Below, in pieces: positions 26,861 to 36,246 of a stretch of 52,591 bases of DNA. The DNA is taken from assembly GCA_944391755.1 (NCBI GenBank), contig CALXUT010000008.1:1-52591 (forward strand). Direction: 5' to 3'. A model generated the notes under the pieces. It was not told the origin of the DNA. It made no database searches and was given only the letters and a program-made list of their open reading frames with translations. This DNA is from an uncultured Clostridia bacterium (GTDB taxonomy: Bacteria; Bacillota; Clostridia; TANB77; CAG-508). Within the stretch, counting starts at the first letter, position 1, and each line of letters opens with the position of its first letter. The translations under genes were made by a program, and so were the position numbers.

Positions 26861-27676
26861 ATGGAAAGAGATAAAAAAGGTGGAATAATCGGTATTATTG
26901 TTACAATCATAATACTAATATTGTTAGTTGTATTTACGAATAATAATTCGGAAAGTGTATCTATCATTGAAAATGTTGCCAATATTGTTGTAGTTCCAGT
27001 AGAGAATGGTTTAACCTATTTGAAAAATAAATTAAATGGTAATGACAGTTTTTTTGAAAATATTAATCAATTAAAAGCTGAGAACGAAAAATTAAAACAA
27101 AAAAATAGTGAATTAGAACAAAATTTAAGAGAATATGAGATAGTAAAAAATGAAAATGAACAATTAAAACAACAGTTAAATTTAGCAGAAAAATATGGGG
27201 AATATACAACTGTACCAGGAACTATTATTTCAAGAGATATCAGCAATTATTCTAAAACGGTTGTCATAAATGTAGGTAGTGATAATGGAATTGAAGAAAA
27301 TATGACAGTTATTGCAGATGAAGGATTAGTAGGATACGTTGTTTCTGTAACTTCGAATACAGCTAAGATACAAACAATAGCAGATAGTGCAAGTGCTACT
27401 AGTTGTTTAGCAAGTACAACTAGAGATAGTATGATTTGTAAAGGAACCGTAGAAAAAAATTCTATTTTAAAAGCAGAGTATATTTCAACAGATTCTAATA
27501 TTATTCAAGGAGACAGTGTTGAAACTTCTGGATTAGGTGGTATCTATTTAAAAGGAATCCATGTGGGAACAATAAAAAAGGTTGTTGAAGGTACTAATAA
27601 AACAGACTCTTATGCTTTAATAGAAACAGCTGTTGATTTTGAAAAATTAGAAACCGTACTTGTTATAACAAATTAA
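26861..27676 (+). CDS. mreC: Rod shape-determining protein MreC
   Basis: Links cytoplasmic MreB to periplasmic-face wall enzymes. 271 residues: membrane helix at about 9-27, coiled coil at about 60-110 (L-K-A-E-N-E-K-L-K-Q-K-N-S-E-L-E), then the beta-barrel domain with V-P-G-T-I-I-S-R-D, N-V-G-S-D-N-G-I and V-E-T-S-G-L-G-G-I-Y. Coiled coil plus barrel is diagnostic. Lies between mreB and mreD. Confidence 0.95.
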   Translation: MERDKKGGIIGIIVTIIILILLVVFTNNNSESVSIIENVANIVVVPVENGLTYLKNKLNGNDSFFENINQLKAENEKLKQKNSELEQNLREYEIVKNENEQLKQQLNLAEKYGEYTTVPGTIISRDISNYSKTVVINVGSDNGIEENMTVIADEGLVGYVVSVTSNTAKIQTIADSASATSCLASTTRDSMICKGTVEKNSILKAEYISTDSNIIQGDSVETSGLGGIYLKGIHVGTIKKVVEGTNKTDSYALIETAVDFEKLETVLVITN

Positions 27677-27688
27677 TAGGGAGTAGAT

Positions 27689-28222
27689 ATGAAAAAAATC
27701 TTGATACATTTCGCATTAATTATGATTTGTATAGTTCTATATTTACTACAAACCATTTTTTTTACGAATTTTACAATAGCAGGAGTAATGCCAAATTTAT
27801 TTGTTATTTTCATGTTATATATAGGATTGTATATGGGAAGAAGCATGGGAATAATATATGGTATCATGTATGGAATTTTTATAGATTTATGGATGGGCAA
27901 AAGTATAGGAATAACATCCGTATGTTTAGCGATAGTAGGATTGTTAGGTGGAATATTTGATAAGAACTTTTCTAAAGATAGTAGAATAACAGTTTTGTTA
28001 ATGGGAGCAATTACTACTATTGTATATGAAGTGGTATTTTGTATTGTACAATATGTAATTTTAGAAACAAATGTAGATATATTGGCATTTATAAAGATAT
28101 TATCAATAGAAGTTGTATATAATATACTTTTAATTATTATATTGTATCCATTAATGAAAATTACCGGATATGAAATAGAAAATGAAATAAAAGGAGATAA
28201 AATTTTAACTAGATATTTCTGA
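27689..28222 (+). CDS. mreD: Rod shape-determining protein MreD
   Basis: Small integral membrane partner of MreC. 177 residues with five or six hydrophobic helices, and the conserved pattern P-N-L-F-V-I-F with G-I-F-I-D-L-W in the middle. The start follows GGGAG after mreC; the gene ends with TGA, 14 nt before the PBP2 start. Confidence 0.92.
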   Translation: MKKILIHFALIMICIVLYLLQTIFFTNFTIAGVMPNLFVIFMLYIGLYMGRSMGIIYGIMYGIFIDLWMGKSIGITSVCLAIVGLLGGIFDKNFSKDSRITVLLMGAITTIVYEVVFCIVQYVILETNVDILAFIKILSIEVVYNILLIIILYPLMKITGYEIENEIKGDKILTRYF

Positions 28223-28236
28223 AAGCAGGTGAGCAA

Positions 28237-30378
28237 TTGAAGAATAGGATAAGTTTTGATAGAGACACTTCTTGGGAGGCAGATACAGGAAATGAGCAGA
28301 TTAATTTTAGATTTAATATAATAACCATTCTTGCATATGTCATTGGAATTATATTAATTGCTCAATTATTTAATTTACAAGTTGTAAATGGTGAAACTTA
28401 TAGAGAGCAGTCTAATACAAGATTATCTAGAGTAACTTCTATAGAGGCTGCTAGAGGTTCAATAGTAGATAGATCTGGAAATGAGCTTGCAGGAGTTAGA
28501 ACAGAATATAGTGTAGAATTATTTAAAACAAATATTGATAATGAAGAATTAAACAATACGATACTAAGATTAGTCAATTTATTAAATGAATACCAAGTGT
28601 CTTATACGGATTCTTTCCCAATAAAAATAAATCCTTTTGAATTTACAGTTTCTGATGATAATCTTGTAAAATGGAAAAAAGATAATAAACTAGATGAAAA
28701 TATAGGAGCAGAAGAGGCATTTTATGCATTTAAAGATAAATATGATATAACCCAAGAAAATGTCGAAGATATAAGAAAGATTATCTCTATCAGATATAAA
28801 ATTACTACAATAGGATATAGTGCAACAAAATCAATAACAATTGCGGAAGATGTAAGCGAAGAAATAGTGGCACAAATAAGTGAAAGAAATAGTGAATTTC
28901 CAGGAATAAACATATCAGCTGATGCTGTCAGAACATATTTAGCGGGAAGTTTAGCTGCACATGTAATTGGTTATACTGGAAAAATAAATGAAGAGGAGTA
29001 TAATGCCAATAAAGATAGATATGATAGTGACGATATCATTGGTAGAACAGGAATAGAATATGTATTTGAAGATTATTTAAAAGGTACAGATGGAGAAAAA
29101 CAAGTAGATATATCCATAGACGGAACAATAACAGGAGAATATATTACGGAAGAGGCACAGGCAGGAAGTGATGTGGTTTTAACAATTGATTCCAATTTGC
29201 AACAAACAGCAGAAACTGCGTTAGAAAGCTGTATAAACAAAATAAAATCAGGAGGATTTTCTGAAACATATAATGCAGAAGGTGGAGCTGTTGTTTTGAT
29301 GGATGTGAATACAGGAGATGTGTTAGCAACAGCAAGTTATCCAACCTATGAGCCAGAATGGTTTGTTGGAGGAATTTCAACGGAGAATTGGAATTATTTA
29401 AATACAAATGAAGCACACCCACAATTAAACAAAGCAATACAAGCCGCATATGAACCAGGTTCGATTTTTAAAATGGTAACAGCAATTGCAGGATTAGAAA
29501 CAGGTGCAATTACTACTAAAGAAACAATGAATGATACAGGTATTTATAAAAGATTTAATGATTATCAACCAAAATGTTGGTATTATACAAGTTATCATAG
29601 GGGACATGGTTATTTAAATGTTACACAAGCTTTACAACATTCTTGTAACTATTTCTTTTATGAAACTGGATATAGAATAGGAATTGATAATATTACCAAA
29701 TACGCATTACATTTTGGATTAGGCAAAAAAACAGGTATAGAATTGCCAAGCGAAACAGCAGGAACCGTTGCGTCAAGAGAGGGAAAAGAAAATTGGAATC
29801 CTGGAGAAACACTAATGTCAGCAATAGGACAAGGGGATAATAATTATACACCTATGCAAATAGCAAAATATATTTCAACAATTGCAAATGGAGGAACTCT
29901 TGTAGAACCTACTATTATTAAGTCAATTGTTAAATCAGATGGTACAGAAGTTTCTAGAGAAGAAATAGAAAACTATACAAATGAAAAGCTAGGAATAGAA
30001 GAAACAGATGATGGAATACAGATAAGTACTGAAAGCATAAATGTAGCTAAAGAGGGAATGAGAATGGCTACGAGTGAAACAGGTGGTACAGCGTATAGCA
30101 TTTTTAGAAATTTCCCTGTAGAAGTAGCGGGTAAAACAGGATCTGCTGAGGCTGGAACGGATGAAAATAATAATGATATTGTTGATGCTTGGTTTGTATG
30201 TTTTGCACCATATGAAAATCCAGAAGTAGCTGTTGTCGTTTTAATAGAGAATGGAGGACATGGAAGTTATGCAGCAGAAGTAGCGAGAGATGTTCTTACA
30301 CAATACTTTGGAAGTAATGAAACAACAAAAGTAAATGAGAGTACACAAGCAATTCCATATACAGAAGAAATCAGATAG
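28237..30378 (+). CDS. Penicillin-binding protein 2, class B transpeptidase
   Basis: Cross-links peptidoglycan as part of the elongation machinery. 713 residues, starting at TTG 28237 after GCAGGTGAG. Membrane helix at about 28-48, dimerisation domain with R-G-S-I-V-D-R-S-G-N-E-L, and a transpeptidase domain with all three motifs: S-I-F-K (in E-P-G-S-I-F-K-M), S-C-N (H-S-C-N-Y-F) and K-T-G (A-G-K-T-G-S-A). The position after mreD makes it the mrdA-type PBP rather than FtsI/SpoVD; no PASTA domain is present. The partner polymerase rodA is not in the window. Confidence 0.92.
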   Translation: MKNRISFDRDTSWEADTGNEQINFRFNIITILAYVIGIILIAQLFNLQVVNGETYREQSNTRLSRVTSIEAARGSIVDRSGNELAGVRTEYSVELFKTNIDNEELNNTILRLVNLLNEYQVSYTDSFPIKINPFEFTVSDDNLVKWKKDNKLDENIGAEEAFYAFKDKYDITQENVEDIRKIISIRYKITTIGYSATKSITIAEDVSEEIVAQISERNSEFPGINISADAVRTYLAGSLAAHVIGYTGKINEEEYNANKDRYDSDDIIGRTGIEYVFEDYLKGTDGEKQVDISIDGTITGEYITEEAQAGSDVVLTIDSNLQQTAETALESCINKIKSGGFSETYNAEGGAVVLMDVNTGDVLATASYPTYEPEWFVGGISTENWNYLNTNEAHPQLNKAIQAAYEPGSIFKMVTAIAGLETGAITTKETMNDTGIYKRFNDYQPKCWYYTSYHRGHGYLNVTQALQHSCNYFFYETGYRIGIDNITKYALHFGLGKKTGIELPSETAGTVASREGKENWNPGETLMSAIGQGDNNYTPMQIAKYISTIANGGTLVEPTIIKSIVKSDGTEVSREEIENYTNEKLGIEETDDGIQISTESINVAKEGMRMATSETGGTAYSIFRNFPVEVAGKTGSAEAGTDENNNDIVDAWFVCFAPYENPEVAVVVLIENGGHGSYAAEVARDVLTQYFGSNETTKVNESTQAIPYTEEIR

Positions 30379-30400
30379 CTAAATGAAAGGATGTTAAAAT

Positions 30401-31009
30401 ATGAGTTGTGTTAGTATAAACTTAAAGAAAGATGAAATAGTTATAAAAATAGATGATAATGCAGAACAAGAAGAAATCATTCCTGAATTAATTTCTAAAA
30501 TTTCAGAGTTAAGTAAGATGTATCAAGAAGAGAAAACTCCAATAAGAGTTACAGGAAAAATATTAAAAAATAGTGAATTAGAAGAGATTAAAGAAATAAT
30601 CACAAAGAAAATAGATGTAAAAGTGAATTTTGATACTCCTACAACTTTAGGCTTGCACAGTATTGTTAGAAGTTATAAAAAAGATGTTGAAACTTCAGAA
30701 ACCTTATTTCATAAAGGTTCTTTACGTTCTGGACAAAGGATAGAAGTAGAAGGTAGTATTGTTGTAATAGGGGATGTAAACTCTGGTGCTGAAGTTATTG
30801 CTGCTGACAATATTATTGTTATAGGAAAATTAAGAGGTTTAGCACATGCTGGAGCAAAAGGAAATAAAGAAGCAATCATTGCAGCTAGTACTTTAGACGC
30901 AGTACAATTGCGTATTTCCAATATTGTAAGAGAAATTGATAGAGAACAAGAAGGAATTAGAGAATATGCATATATTTATGTAAAAGAGGATAACATTGTT
31001 ATAGAATAA
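30401..31009 (+). CDS. minC: Septum site-determining protein MinC
   Basis: Inhibits FtsZ polymerisation away from midcell. 202 residues: a short N-terminal domain, then the C-terminal beta-helix (S-L-R-S-G-Q-R-I-E-V-E-G-S-I-V-V-I-G-D-V-N-S-G-A-E and G-L-A-H-A-G), which binds MinD and FtsZ. AAAGGATG precedes the ATG. The operon ends right after it at a terminator; minD and minE, normally next, are absent here. Confidence 0.9.
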   Translation: MSCVSINLKKDEIVIKIDDNAEQEEIIPELISKISELSKMYQEEKTPIRVTGKILKNSELEEIKEIITKKIDVKVNFDTPTTLGLHSIVRSYKKDVETSETLFHKGSLRSGQRIEVEGSIVVIGDVNSGAEVIAADNIIVIGKLRGLAHAGAKGNKEAIIAASTLDAVQLRISNIVREIDREQEGIREYAYIYVKEDNIVIE

Positions 31010-31031
31010 AGAGCAATATTTTATTGCTCTT
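31009..31031. terminator. Bidirectional terminator after minC
   Basis: 9-bp stem AAGAGCAAT / ATTGCTCTT with a 5-nt loop between convergent genes. Confidence 0.75.
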
Positions 31032-31033
31032 AT

Positions 31034-31336
31034 TTAACTTATAAGTAATAGAACTAATGCTAAAAATAACCATTCATCTTTTACTTCTTCTTTATATAGA
31101 AAAAATAAAAGACTTAGGATTAGTACATCATCATAATATAATTTAATACCAAATATATCTAACCAATAATCATCCTTTTTTTGATTTTTGGAGCAACTTT
31201 CATTCTTATAGGAATCATTATTTGAAGAAATTGGTGATTCAGGTGCATGTACAGAAGGATTAAAATTAGAAAAATGATTTCTATGGTAAGGATTATAATA
31301 TGGAAAAGGAGGACCATAAAATGGAAATCTAGACAT
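31034..31336 (-). CDS. Conserved clostridial-type protein, Pro/Tyr/Asn-rich
   Basis: Function unknown. 100 residues. The first third is rich in Pro, Tyr, Phe and His (M-S-R-F-P-F-Y-G-P-P-F-P-Y-Y), recalling spore coat proteins. The last 45 residues form a hydrophobic unit, F-G-I-K-L-Y-Y-D-D-V-L-I-L then E-W-L-F-L-A-L-V-L-L-L-I-S, probably membrane-associated. I have seen this tail in clostridial hypothetical proteins. Paired with the next minus-strand gene and divergent from spoIIE, so a sporulation link is plausible but unproven. Confidence 0.7.
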   Translation of the reverse strand: MSRFPFYGPPFPYYNPYHRNHFSNFNPSVHAPESPISSNNDSYKNESCSKNQKKDDYWLDIFGIKLYYDDVLILSLLFFLYKEEVKDEWLFLALVLLLIS

Positions 31337-31353
31337 TTATTTCACACACCTTT

Positions 31354-31821
31354 TTATTGCTTTTTATTATCATTGTTGTTATTATTATTCATCATTTCTG
31401 CCATTTTAGATATATTCAATAAATTTACATATTGATCAAGCTTACTTTTTTTACTATCTCTTAAATATGGTTTTAGAGAATACAATAAATTAGCACGAGG
31501 ATCATTTTTATTGTTCATATTTCCCATTATTTTTTGCATCTTCATAATGGTATTCATATCTATATTAAAATTATTAGAATTTTGGTTATTATTTTGATTA
31601 TTGGACGTTCCATTATTAGAATTTAACATAGAACTTAAATTATTAAGCATCTCAGGAGAAACTTGACTTAATATATTATTTAAATCAGCATTATTACTAT
31701 TATTTGAATTAGTAGATGAGCTTTGTATATTGTTCATTATTTGTTTTATATCATCAGGAATATTTCCGCTATCTACCATTTTTTTAACATTAGCAAATAA
31801 ATCATCCATTTTATCTGACAT
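31354..31821 (-). CDS. Asn/Ser-rich low-complexity protein of unknown function
   Basis: 155 residues. A short acidic N-terminus (M-S-D-K-M-D-D-L-F) leads into Asn/Ser-rich tracts, then a Met-rich helix (M-N-T-I-M-K-M-Q-K-I-M) and a conserved-looking segment (N-L-L-Y-S-L-K-P-Y-L-R-D-S-K-K-S-K-L-D-Q) before a poly-Asn end. The segment L-K-P-Y-L-R resembles a short motif in clostridial spore-related hypothetical proteins. AGAGGTGATA precedes the start. It is the first gene of the pair reading away from spoIIE. Confidence 0.7.
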   Translation of the reverse strand: MSDKMDDLFANVKKMVDSGNIPDDIKQIMNNIQSSSTNSNNSNNADLNNILSQVSPEMLNNLSSMLNSNNGTSNNQNNNQNSNNFNIDMNTIMKMQKIMGNMNNKNDPRANLLYSLKPYLRDSKKSKLDQYVNLLNISKMAEMMNNNNNNDNKKQ

Positions 31822-31918
31822 ATTATCACCTCTTAATAATATATGAATTATTATTTATTATATGACCAAATTAAAAAAATGTTAAATTTTATGCAAATTA
31901 CAAAAAAATCTTGTAATT

Positions 31919-31934
31919 TTCGACAATCTATAAT
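31919..31934 (+). promoter_or_regulatory. Possible Spo0A box and -10 region upstream of spoIIE
   Basis: TTCGACA (reverse complement of the 0A box TGTCGAA) is at 31919-31925, and a TATAAT at 31929-31934 follows. spoIIE is a Spo0A target in Bacillus and Clostridium. The box is close to the -10, so it might instead act on the divergent minus-strand pair. Suggestive only. Confidence 0.4.
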
Positions 31935-32093
31935 AAAATATAAAACACAAAACAAAGTAAAATAAGAAAAATAAATAATAAATATCACAAATTGTAAAAA
32001 ACTTTTTTGTAGTAGAGTACCAAAAAAGACAAAATACACTAATGAAAACGATTAAAATATTACTATATTATGAAAAAGTATGAGGTGGTAAGG

Positions 32094-34517
32094 ATGTCAA
32101 AAGCGAACACAAAAATAGAAGTACTTAAAAATTTATTTCAAATAAAAAATATAATCACATATATAATATCTTTTATGATATCAACTGTAGGAATGGGACA
32201 AGAAGTTTCACCATTTAGTATAGCAATCGTAGGAGCTTGTTTAGCGAGTGGCGTGCCAGCGATAGGAGTTGTTATTGTTGGACTGATAGGAAATATCATC
32301 GGGGTAGGTATGGTAGGAGCCTTAAATTATATTCTTATCATATTAATGTTATTAATATTAATGTGTATAAAACCTCCAAGAGAAAATGATGAATATAAAA
32401 ATGAAGAAATACAAATATCAAAACATATATTTGCAAGTATCCTACTTGTAATGTTAGCAAAATTAATATTAACGAAATTTACAGTTGCAGATTTCATTTT
32501 ACATATTATATTAGCAGTACTTTCCGTAGTATTTTATAAAATTTTTGTAAATTCATTAGTTGTTATACAACAAGTTACGGAAAGAAAAGCTTTTTCAATA
32601 GAAGAAGTCTTAGGAGCAAGTTTATTACTATCCATAGCAGTATCGGCATTTGGTGATTTTTCAATATTAGGATTATCTGTCAGAAATATTTGCAGTATAT
32701 TTATTGTTCTAATGTTAGGGTGGAGAAATGGAATTTTAATTGGAACAACTTCAGGTGTTATGATAGGGATAACGCTAGGAATCATTGCACAAAATGAGCC
32801 AATTATTGTAGCATTATATGCCGTTTCTGGAATGATAGCAGGTGTTTTAAATAGATTTGGAAAAATAGGAGTTATTATAGGTTTCTTAATTGGAAATGCG
32901 ATATTAATCTATGCTTCAAGAGGAACTTCTACAGATTTAAATATTTTTAAAGAGATTTTAATAGCATCACTTGGATTATTGGCAGTTCCAAAATGGGTTG
33001 GCATCAATGTAGAAGAATTAACGAAAAACAATCAGATGTTGCCAGATTTAAATTCAGGAAGAACTTTAAACCAGAGCAAAGAAGCAATTAATCAATTGAA
33101 TATGGTATCAGAAACCATTAAAGATATGGCTGATACATATGAAGAAACAGAACAAGAAGAAACATCAAAAGAATTACATGATAAAAATAAGCAAGCATTT
33201 ATAAAAGAAATATTAAACAATTTAGATGGACTAGAAGAAAATATTTTATATGAAGATATGGTAAAAACAGAAGGTCTAATTGTGTCTGAATTATTTGATA
33301 CACTTTTAGAAAAACAAGAAATAGATAAAGAGGATATTTTAACTACTTTTGCTAATAACAATAACTATATCGTACAATATGAAGATAAAAAAATGAGTAA
33401 AATTATCAATGATGATGTGGAGCAAATCGTAAAAGCAGTAAATTACGCATATAAAATAAGTAAATCTAATTTTATATGGGAGGAAAAAGTAAAATCCAAT
33501 AAAAAGAATGTGCAAGCACAATTAGATGGTGTTTCAAAAGCAATATCAAGTATAGCTACACAAATAGAAGAAAAGATAGAAAATGAGAATGATTTTATAG
33601 AACAAAAGAAAAAAATAATCACAACACTTGAAGTGAAAGATATATTAGTAGAAACAATAGAAATAAACAAAATAGAAGATAGATTTTTTATTGAAGTGTA
33701 TTTAAAAGAAGATAGTAAAACCAGTGAAAATGTGGATATAGAAAAAATCCAAAAGGTATTAGAAAAAAACATTGGAGAAAAACTAATGCCTAATAAAACA
33801 AGAACAAAAAAATTAAACAAACAAGGAAAGCGAGTATTTTGTTATCTATCAGAAGATAAATATATATTGCAAATAGGACAAGCTACAAAGGTAAAAGATA
33901 ATAGTTCTGTTTCAGGTGATAGTCTTTTACAAATAAGATTAAATGATGGCAAATATTTAATTGCTTTAAGTGATGGTATGGGGTCTGGACCTGAAGCAAG
34001 AAAAAGTAGTCAAATAGCAATTAAAATGCTAGAAAGATTGTTAATGTCAGGCTTTGATAAAGATACATCTATCGATTTAATTAATACAACGATTATGAAT
34101 ACAAATGAAGAAATATTTGCAACATTAGATATAGCCATCATTGATTTATATAATGGGAAAATAGAATTTATAAAAAATGGAGCATGTCCAACATATGTAA
34201 AAAATAAGAAAAAAGTGCAAATTGTAAAATCACTAAGCTTGCCTGCAGGAATTTTAAAAGAAATCAATTTAACAACATATGATAAAGATATAGAAAATAA
34301 TGATATTATCGTCATTTGTAGTGATGGAATCATTGATTCCAATATAGAATATAAGAACAAAGAACTATGGGTAAAATATATGTTAGAAGATATTGAAACG
34401 ACAAATTGCCAGAAAATCGCGGATATGATATTAAATGAAGCTATAGATAACAATTATGGTATTGCGAAAGATGATATGAGTATTATTGTATGTAAATTAA
34501 CAGAAAAACAAAAATAA
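32094..34517 (+). CDS. spoIIE: Stage II sporulation protein E, PP2C phosphatase
   Basis: Dephosphorylates SpoIIAA to activate sigma-F in the forespore and acts at the polar septum. 807 residues from ATG 32094, which follows GAGGTGG; the in-frame ATG at 32070 lacks an RBS. About ten membrane helices fill residues 15-300, then a coiled linker that interacts with FtsZ, then a PP2C domain with metal-binding D-G-M-G-S-G-P-E-A-R, D-I-A-I-I-D-L and C-S-D-G-I-I-D. All expected catalytic aspartates appear present. Hairpin copy 3 follows. Confidence 0.95.
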   Translation: MSKANTKIEVLKNLFQIKNIITYIISFMISTVGMGQEVSPFSIAIVGACLASGVPAIGVVIVGLIGNIIGVGMVGALNYILIILMLLILMCIKPPRENDEYKNEEIQISKHIFASILLVMLAKLILTKFTVADFILHIILAVLSVVFYKIFVNSLVVIQQVTERKAFSIEEVLGASLLLSIAVSAFGDFSILGLSVRNICSIFIVLMLGWRNGILIGTTSGVMIGITLGIIAQNEPIIVALYAVSGMIAGVLNRFGKIGVIIGFLIGNAILIYASRGTSTDLNIFKEILIASLGLLAVPKWVGINVEELTKNNQMLPDLNSGRTLNQSKEAINQLNMVSETIKDMADTYEETEQEETSKELHDKNKQAFIKEILNNLDGLEENILYEDMVKTEGLIVSELFDTLLEKQEIDKEDILTTFANNNNYIVQYEDKKMSKIINDDVEQIVKAVNYAYKISKSNFIWEEKVKSNKKNVQAQLDGVSKAISSIATQIEEKIENENDFIEQKKKIITTLEVKDILVETIEINKIEDRFFIEVYLKEDSKTSENVDIEKIQKVLEKNIGEKLMPNKTRTKKLNKQGKRVFCYLSEDKYILQIGQATKVKDNSSVSGDSLLQIRLNDGKYLIALSDGMGSGPEARKSSQIAIKMLERLLMSGFDKDTSIDLINTTIMNTNEEIFATLDIAIIDLYNGKIEFIKNGACPTYVKNKKKVQIVKSLSLPAGILKEINLTTYDKDIENNDIIVICSDGIIDSNIEYKNKELWVKYMLEDIETTNCQKIADMILNEAIDNNYGIAKDDMSIIVCKLTEKQK

Positions 34518-34532
34518 AATTTTTATTATGTA

Positions 34533-34619
34533 AAAAAAGATATATGCATTTTTAGAAGTCAAAGGCCTATAGGAAGACCGGGGCAAGTTTTTGACGAGAA
34601 ATATGCATATATCTTTTTT
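34533..34619 (+). repeat. Structured hairpin element, copy 3
   Basis: Outer stem of 17 perfect base pairs (34533-34549 with 34603-34619), inner stem GTCAAA/TTTGAC, and a core with ATAGGAAGACC followed by GGGGCAAG. The core matches copies 1 and 2 at ATAGGAAGACC and flanking GC/AG positions; both stems differ from theirs but pair fully. Flanked by an A-run and a T-run, it could also end spoIIE transcription. Confidence 0.8.
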
Positions 34620-34650
34620 AATTAATAAACACAAAATATCTTCATTTTAC

Positions 34651-34679
34651 TTGTAACATTAGAAATTTTATGATATAGT
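34651..34679 (+). promoter_or_regulatory. Putative promoter of the WG-repeat gene
   Basis: TTGTAA, 17-bp spacer, TATAGT, 33 nt before the ATG at 34713. Confidence 0.5.
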
Positions 34680-34712
34680 ATACACGTAGAAAAATATTAA
34701 TTGGAGGTTATA

Positions 34713-36221
34713 ATGAGCAAAGGGAAAAGATATGAGACAGAAGGAAAATTAAACTATCAAAAAGTAATCGCAGTCATATTAGCAATCGTCGTTTTAATCA
34801 TGTTCATATTTATTATAAGAAATGTATTCGCTCAAAAAGAAGAAACGATTGAAAGTAGTGCATATTACGCATTATACTCAGCCGATAAATGGGGTGTTAT
34901 CAACCAGGCGGGACAAACGATTATTACACCTTCTTATCAAGAAATGATTGTAATACCAGATGAAACGAAAGAAGTTTTTATTTATACATATGATATCAAT
35001 GAAGAAACAGGAGAATATAAATCAAAAGCTATCAACAGTAAAAATGAAGCAATATTTACAGAATTCGAACAAGTAGAACCAATTATAAATTTTGATGACA
35101 ATGACAATACATGGTATGAAAAAAATGCATTAAAAGTTAAGAAAGATGGAAAATATGGGTTAATAGACCTAAATGGTGCAAAATTATTACCATGTGAATA
35201 CGAAGAAATAACTGCCTTACAAGGAATAGAAAATAGCATCTTAATAAAAAAAGATGGAAAATTAGGATTAGTAAATGATACAGGAAGTATTATCATAGAA
35301 CCAAATTATACAGAAATCAAAAATTTAGGAGAAACTTATAAAGAAGGATATATAACCACTAGTGAAGATGGGAAATACGGAGTTATCAGTACAACAAAAA
35401 TGCAAATACTTGAAAATAAGTATGATGATATAAAACAAGTGTATTTGCCAAACTATTATTTAGTCGTAGAGGCAGGAGTATTAAAAGTAATCAATTCATC
35501 AGGAGAAACCATATTACAAGATGGATTTGATGATATAAAATCAGAAACATCTAGAGGATTTATATATACAAGAAATAATTTATATGGTGAAATAAGTGCA
35601 TCTGGAGAAATATTAATAGAAGCAAAATATCAAGACTTAAAAGAAACCAATGATGGTGATTATATAGCAAAGCAAAATGATAAATATGGCATCATTGACT
35701 CAGCAGAAAATATACAATTACCATTTGACTATACAGGAATCACTTATAATGAAACAGCAAATTTATATATAGCTGAAGATGCTGAATATAATACTTCTAT
35801 AATTGATGCAGAATGTAATGTTAAATTGACCGGCATATTATCAGAATTAAATGAAAATAAATCTTATATAAAAATGAGAGTAAATGATGAATATAAATAT
35901 TATAATTTCAATTGTGAAGAAAAGCCTAATACAGAAATATTAAGTGATCATACAATATTTTTAAGTAAGAAGGATGGTAAATACGGATTTGTAAATAAAA
36001 AAGGAGAAATAGTTGTAGATTATATATATGATGATGCAACAGAGCAAAATGAACAAGGATATGCTGCAATAAAAAAGGATGGATTATGGGGATCTGTTGA
36101 TAAAGATGGGAATGTTGTTATAGAACCAAAATATAATCTTGAAAATAATCTAAAAATAGATTTTATAGGAAAATGGCACTTAGGACAAGATATAAACATG
36201 AATTATTATTGCGAAAAATAG
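34713..36221 (+). CDS. Membrane-anchored WG-repeat protein
   Basis: Function unknown; WG repeats build beta-rich scaffolds probably for binding. 502 residues: a membrane helix at about 20-38, then about nine repeats of roughly 45 residues with the theme D-G-K-Y-G-(L/V/F)-I-(D/N)-x-x-G-x-I-I-I-E-P-x-Y, e.g. at K-W-G-V-I-N-Q-A-G, K-Y-G-L-I-D-L-N-G, K-L-G-L-V-N-D-T-G, K-Y-G-F-V-N-K-K-G and L-W-G-S-V-D-K-D-G. The start at 34713 has GGAGG 6 nt upstream. Likely on the outer face of the membrane. The next gene, also an unknown membrane protein, is 25 nt on. Confidence 0.88.
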   Translation: MSKGKRYETEGKLNYQKVIAVILAIVVLIMFIFIIRNVFAQKEETIESSAYYALYSADKWGVINQAGQTIITPSYQEMIVIPDETKEVFIYTYDINEETGEYKSKAINSKNEAIFTEFEQVEPIINFDDNDNTWYEKNALKVKKDGKYGLIDLNGAKLLPCEYEEITALQGIENSILIKKDGKLGLVNDTGSIIIEPNYTEIKNLGETYKEGYITTSEDGKYGVISTTKMQILENKYDDIKQVYLPNYYLVVEAGVLKVINSSGETILQDGFDDIKSETSRGFIYTRNNLYGEISASGEILIEAKYQDLKETNDGDYIAKQNDKYGIIDSAENIQLPFDYTGITYNETANLYIAEDAEYNTSIIDAECNVKLTGILSELNENKSYIKMRVNDEYKYYNFNCEEKPNTEILSDHTIFLSKKDGKYGFVNKKGEIVVDYIYDDATEQNEQGYAAIKKDGLWGSVDKDGNVVIEPKYNLENNLKIDFIGKWHLGQDINMNYYCEK

Positions 36222-36246
36222 TAATATGAAAGGAATGTTATAATAA

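Noticed and set aside
15957..34619. Hairpin elements considered as c-di-GMP, fluoride or other known riboswitches, or hammerhead/twister ribozymes
   Set aside because: The conserved nucleotides I remember for these classes are absent (no GEMM core, no CTGATGA/GAAA, no twister core). One copy lies between divergent genes on the strand that would not place it in a leader of radC.
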